Shown: piece after piece, positions 1 to 13,080 of the stretch
How the letters are laid out: every line of letters starts with the position of its first letter
How positions within the stretch are numbered: position 1 is the first letter of the stretch
The notes under the pieces: model-generated
Databases searched by the model: none
What the model was told of the DNA's origin: nothing
Seen by the model: only the letters and a program-made list of their open reading frames with translations
Program-made: the position numbers and the translations under genes
Source: Pseudomonas subflava
GTDB lineage: Bacteria; Pseudomonadota; Gammaproteobacteria; Pseudomonadales; Pseudomonadaceae
Reading direction: 5' to 3'
DNA: 64,000 nucleotides
NCBI RefSeq assembly: GCF_023823685.1
Contig: NZ_JAMXBF010000003.1
Coordinates: 620,001-684,000 of the forward strand

Positions 1-204
1 GTGACCAGTGCCTTCGCATTGAGCACAGAACAGCAAGACAAACTCGCCAAGGTTCTCAACGCACGGCTCAGCCGAGAAGTGCGTCTGCACGTGACGGAAG
101 ACGCTTCCCTGCTGGGTGGAGTGGTAGTCCGCGCGGGCGACCTGGTTATCGATGGCTCGGTTCGCGGCAAGCTCGCGAAACTGGCCGAAGCGTTGAAATC
201 TTGA
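1..204 (+). CDS. atpH: ATP synthase F1 subunit delta, C-terminal part (cut by window start)
   Basis: This is the last 67 residues of the delta subunit, the F1 stalk protein that joins the alpha3beta3 head to the b-subunit stator. The reading frame is already open at base 1. The family is about 178 residues, so roughly the first 110 lie outside the window, and the GTG at base 1 is an internal Val codon rather than a start. The fragment has the conserved C-terminal pattern of the family, including [18 protein letters not shown] and a final short helix. It ends 21 bases before atpA, in the usual atpBEFHAGDC order. Confidence 0.95.
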   Translation: MTSAFALSTEQQDKLAKVLNARLSREVRLHVTEDASLLGGVVVRAGDLVIDGSVRGKLAKLAEALKS

Positions 205-225
205 GTTTGAAGGGGCAGCAGAGCA

Positions 226-1770
<1,545 letters not shown>

Positions 1771-1822
1771 GCCGCAGCGGGGGTCGGTGACGGCCCCCGC
1801 CTGCTAACCCGATAGGTGTCAA

Positions 1823-2683
1823 ATGGCAGGCGCAAAAGAGATTCGCAGCAAGATTGCGAGCATCAAAAGCACGCAGAAGATCACCAGCGCCATGGAAAAG
1901 GTGGCGGTCAGCAAGATGCGCAAGGCTCAGCAGCGCATGGCGGCCAGCCGTCCCTACGCGGACCGTATCCGCCAGGTGATTGGTCATCTGGCCAACGCCA
2001 ACCCGGAATACCGCCACCCGTTCATGATCGAGCGCGAAGTCAAGCGCGCCGGTTACATCGTGGTGAGCTCGGACCGTGGTCTGTGCGGTGGCCTGAACAC
2101 CAACCTGTTCAAGGCTCTGGTCAAGGACATGGCGAGCAATCGCGAGCAAGGCGTAGAGGTTGATCTCTGCGTGATTGGCAGCAAGGGTGCGGCATTCTTC
2201 CGCAACTTTGGTGGCAATGTCGTTGCTGCGATCAGCCACCTGGGCGAAGCACCGTCGATCAACGATCTGATCGGTTCCGTCAAGGTGATGCTCGATGCTT
2301 ACCTCGAAGGTCGCATCGATCGTCTGTCCGTGGTCTCGAACAAGTTCATCAATACCATGGTGCAAAAGCCCACAGTGGAACAGCTGATTCCGCTGGTGGC
2401 GACTCCGGATGAGGGTCTCAAGCACCACTGGGATTACCTGTACGAACCCGATGCCAAGCAGCTCCTCGAAGGGCTGATGGTGCGTTACGTGGAGTCGCAG
2501 GTGTACCAGGCGGTGGTCGAGAACAACGCGGCCGAACAGGCTGCGCGGATGATCGCGATGAAGAACGCCACCGACAACGCCGGCAACCTGATCAGCGAAC
2601 TCCAGCTGATCTACAACAAGGCGCGTCAGGCAGCGATCACCCAGGAAATTTCGGAAATCGTCGGCGGCGCTGCCGCGGTTTAA
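1823..2683 (+). CDS. atpG: ATP synthase F1 subunit gamma
   Basis: Gamma subunit, the rotating central shaft of F1: 286 residues, the usual length. The N-terminal helix [28 protein letters not shown] and the C-terminal helix near [18 protein letters not shown] are the coiled-coil halves that insert into the alpha3beta3 head; the [11 protein letters not shown] motif in the middle is also conserved. The start is the first ATG, about 7 bases after a weak AGGTG ribosome site. It lies between atpA and atpD with 52- and 30-base gaps, as in other Pseudomonas atp operons. Confidence 0.98.
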   Translation: MAGAKEIRSKIASIKSTQKITSAMEKVAVSKMRKAQQRMAASRPYADRIRQVIGHLANANPEYRHPFMIEREVKRAGYIVVSSDRGLCGGLNTNLFKALVKDMASNREQGVEVDLCVIGSKGAAFFRNFGGNVVAAISHLGEAPSINDLIGSVKVMLDAYLEGRIDRLSVVSNKFINTMVQKPTVEQLIPLVATPDEGLKHHWDYLYEPDAKQLLEGLMVRYVESQVYQAVVENNAAEQAARMIAMKNATDNAGNLISELQLIYNKARQAAITQEISEIVGGAAAV

Positions 2684-4090
<1,407 letters not shown>

Positions 4091-4130
4091 TCCGTGCGCC
4101 CGGCAACGGGCGCTCACGTGAGGCAAGCGT

Positions 4131-4550
4131 ATGGCCATTACTGTCCATTGCGACATCGTCAGTGCCGAAGCGGAGATCTTCTCCGGTCTGGTCGAGATGG
4201 TGATTGCGCACGGCAACCTGGGCGATCTGGGTATCGCACCGGGCCATGCCCCGCTGATCACCGATCTCAAGCCGGGCCCGATCCGTCTGGTCAAGCAGGG
4301 TGGCGAGCATGAGGTGTTCTACATCTCCGGCGGCTTCCTGGAAGTCCAGCCGAACATGGTGAAGGTCCTGGCCGACACCGTGACTCGCGCCAGCGACATC
4401 GACGAAGCAGCCGCCCAGGAGGCCCTCAAGGCCGCCGAGAAGGCTCTGCATCAGAAGGGCGCGGAGTTCGACTACGGTTCCGCCTCCGCTCACCTGGCCG
4501 AAGTTGCAGCCCAGCTGCGCACCGTCCAGCAGCTGCGCAAGAAGTACTGA
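4131..4550 (+). CDS. atpC: ATP synthase F1 subunit epsilon
   Basis: Epsilon subunit, 139 residues: an N-terminal beta sandwich ([31 protein letters not shown]) followed by two C-terminal helices that inhibit ATP hydrolysis by F1. The ATG lies 7 bases after GAGGCAAGCG. This is the last gene of the atp operon; a strong terminator follows 30 bases after the stop. An open frame in another phase that starts inside the 3' end and runs into glmU is not a separate gene. Confidence 0.98.
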   Translation: MAITVHCDIVSAEAEIFSGLVEMVIAHGNLGDLGIAPGHAPLITDLKPGPIRLVKQGGEHEVFYISGGFLEVQPNMVKVLADTVTRASDIDEAAAQEALKAAEKALHQKGAEFDYGSASAHLAEVAAQLRTVQQLRKKY

Positions 4551-4581
4551 GTCCCGCACTCCGACTTCAGCGCGAGCAAGT

Positions 4582-4611
4582 AAAAGGGTAGCCTTGGCTA
4601 CCCTTTTTCTT
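4582..4611 (+). terminator. Rho-independent terminator of the atp operon
   Basis: A 10-12 bp stem (AAAAGGGTAGCC pairing with GGCTACCCTTTT) with a minimal loop, followed by TCTTTTTCT. It sits 30 bases after the atpC stop and 45 bases before the glmU start, so glmU is probably transcribed mainly from its own promoter. Confidence 0.92.
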
Positions 4612-4656
4612 TTTCTGCCGTCCCCTTGCGGGACTCCGTTCGTTCAGGATTTCAGC

Positions 4657-6021
4657 ATGTCCCTCGATATCGTCATCCTCGCCGCCGGCCAGGGCACCCG
4701 CATGCGCTCGGCCCTGCCTAAGGTCCTGCATCCGGTGGCCGGCAAGCCCATGCTCGGCCACGTCATCGACACCGCCCGCGAGTTGTCGCCGCGCAAGATC
4801 CACGTGGTGATCGGCCACGGCGCCGAGCTGGTCCGCGAGCGCCTGGCGGCCGACGATATTAACTTCGTGCTGCAGGCCCAGCAGCTGGGTACCGGCCACG
4901 CTGTGGCCCAGGCGCTGCCGGGGTTGGAAGCGGAGAAGGTGCTGATCCTCTATGGCGACGTGCCGCTGACCCGGGTGGAAACCCTGACCCGTCTGCTCGA
5001 GCAGGCCAACGAGTCCCAACTGGGACTGCTGACGGTCAATCTGGCCGATCCCACCGGCTATGGCCGCATCGAGCGCGACGCCCACGGCGTGGTGCAGGCG
5101 ATCGTCGAGCACAAGGATGCCAGTGAGGCCCAGCGCGCCATTCGCGAAGGCAATACCGGGATTCTCGCCGTACCGGGCAAGCGCCTGGGTGACTGGCTGG
5201 GTCGCCTGTCCAACAGCAACGCCCAGGGCGAGTACTACCTCACCGACGTCATCGCCATGGCGGTGGCCGACGGCCTGGTGGTGGCCACCGAGACGGCCCG
5301 GGACGAGATGGAAGTGCTCGGCGCCAACGACCGCATCCAGCTGTCGCAGCTCGAGCGCCATTACCAGCAGCGAGCCGCCCGCACGCTGATGGCCCAGGGG
5401 GTGACCCTGCTGGACCCGGAACGCTTCGACCTGCGCGGAGAGGCGACCATGGGCCGCGATGTGCTCATCGACGTCAACGTCATCCTCGAAGGCAAGGTAG
5501 TGGTCGAGGATGGTGTGCAGATCGGCCCGAACTGCGTAATCAGGGATTCCATCCTGCGCCGCGGCGCCATCATCAAAGCCAACAGCCACCTGGAAGGTGC
5601 CGAAGTGGGCGAGGGCGCCGATTGTGGCCCGTTCGCCCGTTTGCGTCCGGGCGCCAAGCTTGGTGCCAAGGCTCACGTCGGCAACTTCGTCGAGCTGAAG
5701 AACGCGGTGCTGGGCGAGGGCGCCAAGGCCGGCCACCTGAGCTACCTGGGCGACGCCGAGATCGGCGCGCGTACCAACATCGGCGCCGGTACCATCACCT
5801 GCAATTACGACGGTGCGAACAAGCACAAAACAGTGATGGGCGAGGACGTGTTTATCGGCTCGAATAGCTCGTTGGTAGCGCCGGTCACTCTGGGCGATGG
5901 CGCCACCACCGGGGCCGGCTCCACCGTGACCCAGGATGTACCGGTCGCCGCCCTGGCCGTCGGCCGCGCCAAGCAGCGCAATATCGAAGGCTGGAAGCGT
6001 CCGCAGAAGACTCCCAAGTAG
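4657..6021 (+). CDS. glmU: Bifunctional N-acetylglucosamine-1-phosphate uridyltransferase / glucosamine-1-phosphate acetyltransferase
   Basis: 454 residues, the normal length. It catalyses the last two steps to UDP-GlcNAc, the precursor of peptidoglycan and lipopolysaccharide. The N-terminal half is a nucleotidyltransferase with the signature [18 protein letters not shown] at residues 7-24. The C-terminal half is a left-handed beta helix made of hexapeptide repeats, ending with [16 protein letters not shown] and [13 protein letters not shown]. The frame is open further upstream, but the ATG at 4657 gives the family N-terminus ([11 protein letters not shown]) and lies downstream of the atp terminator. 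Its product pathway links to glmS, two genes downstream. Confidence 0.98.
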   Translation: MSLDIVILAAGQGTRMRSALPKVLHPVAGKPMLGHVIDTARELSPRKIHVVIGHGAELVRERLAADDINFVLQAQQLGTGHAVAQALPGLEAEKVLILYGDVPLTRVETLTRLLEQANESQLGLLTVNLADPTGYGRIERDAHGVVQAIVEHKDASEAQRAIREGNTGILAVPGKRLGDWLGRLSNSNAQGEYYLTDVIAMAVADGLVVATETARDEMEVLGANDRIQLSQLERHYQQRAARTLMAQGVTLLDPERFDLRGEATMGRDVLIDVNVILEGKVVVEDGVQIGPNCVIRDSILRRGAIIKANSHLEGAEVGEGADCGPFARLRPGAKLGAKAHVGNFVELKNAVLGEGAKAGHLSYLGDAEIGARTNIGAGTITCNYDGANKHKTVMGEDVFIGSNSSLVAPVTLGDGATTGAGSTVTQDVPVAALAVGRAKQRNIEGWKRPQKTPK

Positions 6022-6038
6022 TCCGAAGCGATTGAAAG

Positions 6039-6062
6039 AAGGCGGCTCTGGCCGCCTTTTTC
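6039..6062 (+). terminator. Rho-independent terminator after glmU
   Basis: Stem AAGGCGGC / GCCGCCTT with loop TCTG, followed by a TTT run. It starts 18 bases after the glmU stop and separates glmU from the glmR-glmS pair. Confidence 0.88.
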
Positions 6063-6113
6063 CATCCAGCGCTTGACCGTTAGCTTTCATTAGGTTTTGA
6101 TTCGCGCACTTAT

Positions 6114-6142
6114 CTTTCGAATCGAAACTTAAATGTCGAAAC
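6114..6142 (+). promoter_or_regulatory. Candidate GlmR (DeoR-type) operator overlapping the glmR start
   Basis: A perfect 13-bp odd palindrome (TTTCGA-A-TCGAAA, 6115-6127) ends five bases before the glmR ATG. The half site TCGAAAC occurs again at 6136-6142, inside codons 2-4, 14 bases from the first copy. Repeated CTTTCG/CGAAAG-like half sites are typical of DeoR-family operators, so an autoregulatory site is plausible. No promoter boxes could be assigned with confidence. The role is inferred. Confidence 0.45.
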
Positions 6143-6900
6143 GCAACACTCCCCAGCGTCGCCACGCGATTCTCGCCTTGCTCAACGAGCAGGGCGAGGT
6201 GGTCGTGGATGCCCTGGCTCAGCATTTCGCCACCTCCGAAGTTACGATTCGAAAGGATCTGGCCGAGCTGGAGAAGAACGGTCTGCTGCTGCGTCGCTAC
6301 GGCGGCGCCGTGCCCATGCCGCAGGAGCTGATCGGCGAGCCGGCCCAGCCCGTCTCCCGTCACAAGCAGGTGATCGCCCGTGCTGCGGTCGGCCTGATTC
6401 GTGAGCACGCGCGCATCATCATCGATAGCGGCAGCACCACGGCGGCGATGATCCCGCAGCTCGGCCGCAAGCCCGGCCTGGTGGTGATGACCAACTCGCT
6501 GAACGTGGCCAATGCCCTGCGCGACATCGAGCATGAACCGGTGCTGCTGATGACAGGCGGTACCTGGGACCCGCACTCCGAATCCTTCCAGGGGCAGGTC
6601 GCCGAGCAGGTGCTGCGCTCCTACGACTTCGACCAGCTGTTCATCGGCGCCGATGGCATCGACCTGGAACGTGGCACCACCACCTTCAACGAGCTGCTGG
6701 GACTCTCAAGGGTTATGGCCGAGGTGGCTCGCGAGGTCATCGTCATGGTCGAGAGCGACAAGGTCGGCCGGCGCATTCCTAACCTGGAGCTGCCCTGGAG
6801 CAGCGTCCATACCCTGATCACCGACGACCGCCTGGATAGCCAGGTGGCCGAACAGATACGCGCGCGGGGGGTCCAGCTGATCCTCGCCGCCGCTTCCTGA
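6133..6900 (+). CDS. glmR: DeoR-family transcriptional repressor, GlmR type
   Basis: 255 residues. An N-terminal winged helix-turn-helix of the DeoR type (residues about 5-60: [47 protein letters not shown]) is followed by a DeoRC sugar-phosphate sensor domain with [15 protein letters not shown] and [19 protein letters not shown]. The same gene sits between glmU and glmS in P. aeruginosa, where it is annotated glmR. It probably senses an amino-sugar phosphate and controls glmS, which begins only 11 bases after its stop. The upstream palindrome suggests autoregulation. Confidence 0.88.
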   Translation: MSKRNTPQRRHAILALLNEQGEVVVDALAQHFATSEVTIRKDLAELEKNGLLLRRYGGAVPMPQELIGEPAQPVSRHKQVIARAAVGLIREHARIIIDSGSTTAAMIPQLGRKPGLVVMTNSLNVANALRDIEHEPVLLMTGGTWDPHSESFQGQVAEQVLRSYDFDQLFIGADGIDLERGTTTFNELLGLSRVMAEVAREVIVMVESDKVGRRIPNLELPWSSVHTLITDDRLDSQVAEQIRARGVQLILAAAS

Positions 6901-6911
6901 GGAGAACCGCT

Positions 6912-8747
<1,836 letters not shown>

Positions 8748-8760
8748 GCCGAAGGTGAAA

Positions 8761-8793
8761 AAGAAAAAGCGGGCCATTGGCCCGCTTTTTCTT
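8761..8793. terminator. Bidirectional terminator between glmS and the T6SS operon
   Basis: A 15-bp perfect stem (8761-8775 with 8779-8793) with loop ATT. It has an A-rich 5' arm and a T-rich 3' arm, so it reads as a terminator on both strands: for glmS on the plus strand and for the last gene of the T6SS operon, whose stop is 7 bases away, on the minus strand. Confidence 0.93.
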
Positions 8794-8799
8794 TGTCGC

Positions 8800-9345
8800 T
8801 CAAGGAAGTGGAGGGGCTTCGTACTCCAGCATCTCCAGGTCCGCCTTGCCCTGATAGGTAACGCGAAATACGTGATCCTCTATACCCGTATCGGCGATGC
8901 TCTCCAACAAGCTGTAGCCGCCGAACTCGGGGGTTATCTCATACAGCGGTTTGTCGTTTGCCTCGAACATCCGATAGAAGCGCACCGATCTGTCTCCCAG
9001 GCTCATCAGTACTTCCCGCTCATTGTCGGCGACTTCCACCAACGGAAATGGTCCGCCCAGAAAGCCACCGAGTTTGTAGGCGTAAGTTGCCGAGCAGGCA
9101 GTACCACAGCCGAAGGTGAGCAGGAAGATGCCGGACTCATGGCTTGCGTGACTTGGCGGCGATGGAAACTGCAGTACTTGTTCCGAAGTAGCGCCATCAG
9201 TCAGCGAGACTTCACAAACGTTTTTTCCGCAATGCGATTCGACCCGCCACGGGCTGCCGGGTATACCCAGCAGCTCTGCCTGGCAAATCCCTGCCGATAG
9301 GCTTATTAGAAGAACTACGGCGGCCCGGACTACTGGGTGCATCAA
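8800..9345 (-). CDS. Secreted protein of unknown function, last gene of the T6SS/Tle1 module
   Basis: 181 residues with an N-terminal signal peptide (VVRAAVVLLISLSAGICQA, residues about 5-23). The mature part contains a CGTAC cysteine pair and is mostly predicted beta. I do not recognise a family. Its ATG overlaps the stop of the lipase gene by 4 bases (ATGA), so it is translationally coupled to the effector. Its position and export suggest a periplasmic accessory or additional immunity protein for the lipase, but the two DUF3304 lipoproteins upstream are the better immunity candidates. The function is inferred from context only. Confidence 0.75.
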   Translation of the reverse strand: MMHPVVRAAVVLLISLSAGICQAELLGIPGSPWRVESHCGKNVCEVSLTDGATSEQVLQFPSPPSHASHESGIFLLTFGCGTACSATYAYKLGGFLGGPFPLVEVADNEREVLMSLGDRSVRFYRMFEANDKPLYEITPEFGGYSLLESIADTGIEDHVFRVTYQGKADLEMLEYEAPPLP

Positions 9346-12032
9346 CCAATCCCTAGCTTGTCGCCAACCATATCACCAGCCATATCGAGCCAATCTGGCG
9401 ACTTGGTATTGCTGGGTGGCTCCGTGTCACCCAACTGCCCCGCGAGCATATCGACCAACCCCATCGGATTGCCTTCCTTGGCATCGGCCACCGCCTTGGC
9501 TGCCTGTGCGGCCTGGAAGATTTTCTTCAGCTCGGGTGTGGTAGCAGTCTGCTCGGTCAGCTCGACCGGAGCGGGTAGGCTATCTACCAGCTTGTTGAGA
9601 CTTCCGGTGTCCTTGCTAAAGGTGCGTACCGCTTCCAGACCGGCCTGCATGGGCAGGGCCAGGCCGGTTTGCGGGTCGAAGGCGCTGATTTCGGGGAAGC
9701 TGACCTTGCCGCGCAACACCGGGACAGCCAGCGAAGGCAGATTCAGTCCAAGCAAGTAGCGTGGGTCGCGGCGCTTGATGCTGAGGCCGATGCTGGCCAG
9801 GGCGATACCGACTCCGACCACACGACCGGTCTTGGCCAGCAGCGAGAGGCGCTTGTTGGACTGATCATCGAAGTGCACTAGGCGATAGCGGAAGTAGTCG
9901 GTGAAGGGCTCGCGCTCTGCGATAAAGGATGAGTTCATGAACCAGGCGCGCGAGTCGTGTACATGGTCATCGAACAGCTTCACCAGGTCATCTTTCCCCG
10001 GTGCGATCTGATTCCCTTGGGTGAAGAGCTTGCGGTATTCCGAGGTGCCCTGATCCCAGATTTCCTTGTATTCCTCCGCTTCGTCTTCCTCGTTGATCAG
10101 GTAGACGAGACCGCCGAGCGCGATATTAATAATGCCGCCGACCGAGAGGGTGTCTTCGCCCATTTCCCAGGATTTTTCGTAGTCGCGGCGGAATTCGTCG
10201 GCGGCGCGGCGCAGCTGGCGTCTATCCAGGGTCGGTTCGTAGGTCTTGTTGGTGTTGAGGCCTTCATACTTCTCCGGGCCGACCAGCTTGAAGTCTTCTT
10301 CAAAGCAGAAGCGTTTGCCCGGGCTGCCCACCTCCCAGGATTCGCCGGCCGAGTAACCTTGGCAGTCTCCGGCTCCGACAGTTCTGCCGGACGCTATACG
10401 ATCAGCGCAGCTGACCTCCTCGATACCTTCGCGTTTACGCGCCATCTCCGCATGCCTGTGTGCGTGGAGGCGGCGCTTGGCGTCCCATACTTCCTGGGTC
10501 TCGTCGCCCGTCTGGATGGCCCCATAGAAACTGGTCTTCCCCACGCCACCTGCATAACGATCAATCCGCCAGCCGGTAATCAGAGCCGTTTCGCGCTCCA
10601 CCACGTCTTCGAGTGGCCCTGGCTTGGCATTGGATTGCCAGGCGTTAAAGCGGCGAGTAACCAATTCGCTCAGGCTAAATTCCAAGAGTGATTCATCACT
10701 CATCTTTCGCCAGTCTTCGCATTTTGCAGAAAGTATCGGAGGAACTTGTAACGGAGCTCCCGCAGCAAATGCCTCGCTATACATGTGATGCAGCGGCAAT
10801 TGCGACATCAGCTCGCCCTGCCCCCCCATGGCCTTGCCTTGGTCGCCGGGGGGATAGCCGCCGCCGACATCAGAGTGCATGCCGGGATAGACATATTCGA
10901 CGGTTCCGGCCCGATAGCTGGATTTCTTCTCCAGCGAGCCATCGGCCAGGCGGGCACGGCGACGAATCGAGTCCAAGGGAAAACTGGCACGCTGCTCATG
11001 GGCAGAAACCAGATGCACGCAGCGCTTGAGGAAGCCGCAATCCTCGGGCAAAGCAGTGGGCATGCAACTCTGTGCAGCGCGTTCATCCGGCAGGCGCATG
11101 GTGCCGTCGGCCCAGTCCATATGTCCGGCTGCAAAGGGCGCACTGTCGGCGATACCTACCGCCGCCACGGTATCGAACAGCCCGAGAAACTCGATGGAGA
11201 TAGGGAGGCCGGCAAAGCGGTACTGTTCTCCGTTTTCCGTCGAGCTGCGGGTCAGATCTGCCAGCCAATTCGCAAAGGTGCGCGCCTCGGCGGCGCCGCG
11301 GGAGAAGCCGTAGACGTAGAGGCGCAGGGCCAGGATTTCCGGCTTCTGCTGTTTCTGTCGGCGCTGCTCCAGCAGTTGGGCCAGCTTGTCCAGCTCGGGA
11401 GTCAGGGTGGCCTTGCGCTTGGCCTCGCCTCTCTCCAGCAAGGTGCCGGTCAGCATATGGCCGAACCAGCAGGTGCTCATATCCTTGACCAGCCCATAGG
11501 CTTCGTCTTCGAGAAGGGGCTTTTCAGTCAGGGTCCGACGGAGGGCATCAATAAGGCGGGTGAGTCCCCAATTGATACGATCCTCTCCGCCCTTGGCACC
11601 CTTAAGGCCATTCTCATCCGGCACATATTCATGAATATCCTCGAAGACTGTGCCGACGCCCGGTGTGTAATAGCGGAAAAAACCTGCTTCACCAGCTTGA
11701 GCATCGGTATGTCGGATAGTGGCATGGAAAAGCCTCGCGATATTGCTTGTACAGCGTGGGTTGGCGGCTTTGTCGCTGGGCTCGTGGTTATTGGTGCCGT
11801 CGAAGAACAGGCTGATATGCAGGGTCTTGACGCAGGGCTCGGTGGCCTCTTCGCCATCGCAGGATGCTTTCTGGATGGCCTGGTTCCAGCAACGTTTTTC
11901 ATCCGTCTTCTGCTTATCTAGATTGGCGTTGATGTCCTGGGCATTTTGCGGCAGGCCCGACTGGGAAAAGCGCGGCGCGATTCTTACCTGGCTCGCGGCC
12001 GGCGGACATGCTTTGGTCAGGGTTTCGGACAT
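9342..12032 (-). CDS. tle1: T6SS antibacterial phospholipase effector, Tle1 family (DUF2235)
   Basis: 896 residues. It has the DUF2235 hallmarks: LFFDGTNN near residue 76, the nucleophile elbow YGFSRG with Ser at about 244, the acid in GLFDTVAAVG (Asp at about 287) and the histidine in YPGMHSDVGGGY (His at about 386). This Ser-Asp-His layout is that of P. aeruginosa Tle1 (PA3290), a phospholipase A2 injected by a T6SS. No PAAR or VgrG domain is fused, so delivery probably uses the vgrG and DUF4123 genes upstream in the same operon. The C-terminal part contains hydrophobic segments but no clear membrane span. The gene overlaps the upstream lipoprotein gene by 16 bases. Confidence 0.9.
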   Translation of the reverse strand: MSETLTKACPPAASQVRIAPRFSQSGLPQNAQDINANLDKQKTDEKRCWNQAIQKASCDGEEATEPCVKTLHISLFFDGTNNHEPSDKAANPRCTSNIARLFHATIRHTDAQAGEAGFFRYYTPGVGTVFEDIHEYVPDENGLKGAKGGEDRINWGLTRLIDALRRTLTEKPLLEDEAYGLVKDMSTCWFGHMLTGTLLERGEAKRKATLTPELDKLAQLLEQRRQKQQKPEILALRLYVYGFSRGAAEARTFANWLADLTRSSTENGEQYRFAGLPISIEFLGLFDTVAAVGIADSAPFAAGHMDWADGTMRLPDERAAQSCMPTALPEDCGFLKRCVHLVSAHEQRASFPLDSIRRRARLADGSLEKKSSYRAGTVEYVYPGMHSDVGGGYPPGDQGKAMGGQGELMSQLPLHHMYSEAFAAGAPLQVPPILSAKCEDWRKMSDESLLEFSLSELVTRRFNAWQSNAKPGPLEDVVERETALITGWRIDRYAGGVGKTSFYGAIQTGDETQEVWDAKRRLHAHRHAEMARKREGIEEVSCADRIASGRTVGAGDCQGYSAGESWEVGSPGKRFCFEEDFKLVGPEKYEGLNTNKTYEPTLDRRQLRRAADEFRRDYEKSWEMGEDTLSVGGIINIALGGLVYLINEEDEAEEYKEIWDQGTSEYRKLFTQGNQIAPGKDDLVKLFDDHVHDSRAWFMNSSFIAEREPFTDYFRYRLVHFDDQSNKRLSLLAKTGRVVGVGIALASIGLSIKRRDPRYLLGLNLPSLAVPVLRGKVSFPEISAFDPQTGLALPMQAGLEAVRTFSKDTGSLNKLVDSLPAPVELTEQTATTPELKKIFQAAQAAKAVADAKEGNPMGLVDMLAGQLGDTEPPSNTKSPDWLDMAGDMVGDKLGIG

Positions 12033-12562
12033 GTCTCAGGCTCCTCCATATTGAGCGCATTGATGACGTCGTTGTGGGGGTAGCCTGGGTAACCCGGAAG
12101 CACACCATTGACGGCGACCAGCACCTGATCACAGGGCAAGAAGTGGACATTCATGCTGCCCACGTCCTCATAACGAGGAATCTCCACGGTGACTCGATGG
12201 CGGGTGTATTGAGCCCTATGAGCTTCCGCCTGTTTATTCCAAGCTTCCGAAAACATGGGTTGGGGCCAATTTACGGAGGAAAATGGCTCGGGATCCTTTT
12301 CCCATTCCACAGTGGCCTTCATACCCGGCTGCCATTGGCGGGGCACTGTCGTGCAGCAGACAAAGCTGCCCCCGCCCTCGTGAGGACCAATGTTGCCGCC
12401 ACCGGAGCCGTTGACGGTGAAGTTATTAATTGCAGCGGAGGTATGGTTGTAGCCACTTACCGAGGGGTGCAGGAGTTTGGGCGGTTGGGCCTTGCAGCCA
12501 CTTATCAGCAGCAGCGGCAGTACCAACAGTCCGTAACGAGCGATGTTTATGGGGTTGGACAT
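12017..12562 (-). CDS. DUF3304 lipoprotein, candidate Tle1 immunity protein (copy 2)
   Basis: 181 residues with a lipoprotein signal peptide ending LLISGC (Cys at about 23). The mature domain reads SGYNHTSAAINNFTVNGSGGG, FVCCTTVPRQWQPGM and VHFLPCDQVLVAVNGVLPGYPGYP. DUF3304 lipoproteins are commonly encoded beside Tle1 effectors and act as periplasmic immunity proteins. It overlaps tle1 by 16 bases downstream and its paralogue by 16 bases upstream. It is a diverged tandem copy of the preceding gene; the two are nearly identical at the C-terminus and differ most between the WEKDPEPF and YTRHR motifs. Confidence 0.88.
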   Translation of the reverse strand: MSNPINIARYGLLVLPLLLISGCKAQPPKLLHPSVSGYNHTSAAINNFTVNGSGGGNIGPHEGGGSFVCCTTVPRQWQPGMKATVEWEKDPEPFSSVNWPQPMFSEAWNKQAEAHRAQYTRHRVTVEIPRYEDVGSMNVHFLPCDQVLVAVNGVLPGYPGYPHNDVINALNMEEPETCPKP

Positions 12563-13080
12563 TTTTCAGGCTCCTCCATATTGAGCGCATTGATGACGTC
12601 GTTGAGGGGATAGCCTGGGTAGCCGGGCAGCACGCCGTTGACGGCGACCAGCACCTGATCGCAGGGTAGGAAGTGGACATTCATGCTGCCTACGTCCTCA
12701 TAGCGAGGAATCTTGACTGTGGCGCGATGGCGAGTGTATTTGGCTGCGTGCAGCTTATAGGCTGCCTCGTACCCTTCTGTACCCAGAGGTGGCCAGTTGG
12801 CATAGGCGAAAGGCTCGGGATCTTTCTCCCACTCCACAGTGGCCGTCATACCCGGTTGCCATTGGCGAGGTACTGTGGTGCAGCAGACAAATCCACCGCC
12901 GCCTGTATAGGGCCCCAGATTAGGCCCACCATCACCATTGACGGTGAAGCTGTTGATGGCAGCAGAGGTGTAGTTGTAGCCCGTGACCGAGGGGCTGAGC
13001 AGCTTGGGCGGTTGACTGCTACAGCCAGCGACCAGCAGCGGCAAGAGCAGCAGACCGAGTGCTCGGTAGAGAGCGCTCAT
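12547..13080 (-). CDS. DUF3304 lipoprotein, candidate Tle1 immunity protein (copy 1)
   Basis: 177 residues with lipobox LLVAGC (Cys at about 20). It shares the motifs SVTGYNYTSAAINSFTVNG, FVCCTTVPRQWQPGM and DVGSMNVHFLPCDQVLVAV with the next gene. The start overlaps the stop of the DUF4123 gene by 4 bases (ATGA). Having two paralogous immunity candidates for one lipase suggests either a retained copy for a lost effector variant or broader cross-protection; this is inference. Confidence 0.88.
   Translation of the reverse strand: MSALYRALGLLLLPLLVAGCSSQPPKLLSPSVTGYNYTSAAINSFTVNGDGGPNLGPYTGGGGFVCCTTVPRQWQPGMTATVEWEKDPEPFAYANWPPLGTEGYEAAYKLHAAKYTRHRATVKIPRYEDVGSMNVHFLPCDQVLVAVNGVLPGYPGYPLNDVINALNMEEPEKCPTP

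Larger units (their letters stand above)
12017..13080 (-). repeat. Tandem gene duplication of the DUF3304 gene
   Basis: The two genes are in direct repeat with an offset of 530 bases. The clearest nucleotide match is the 3' end, where about 40 bases from 12037 and from 12567 are almost identical, and both copies overlap the following gene by exactly 16 bases. The copies differ by many substitutions and small indels in the middle, so this is an old duplication and not an assembly artefact. Confidence 0.85.

Noticed and set aside
8748..8800. Tn7-like insertion that brought in the T6SS
   Set aside because: The glmS terminator is intact and there are no Tn7 ends, tns genes or target duplication at either side of the T6SS genes.
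12017..13080. Assembly duplication of one lipoprotein gene
   Set aside because: The two copies differ by many substitutions and in length (181 and 177 residues), so they are true paralogues.
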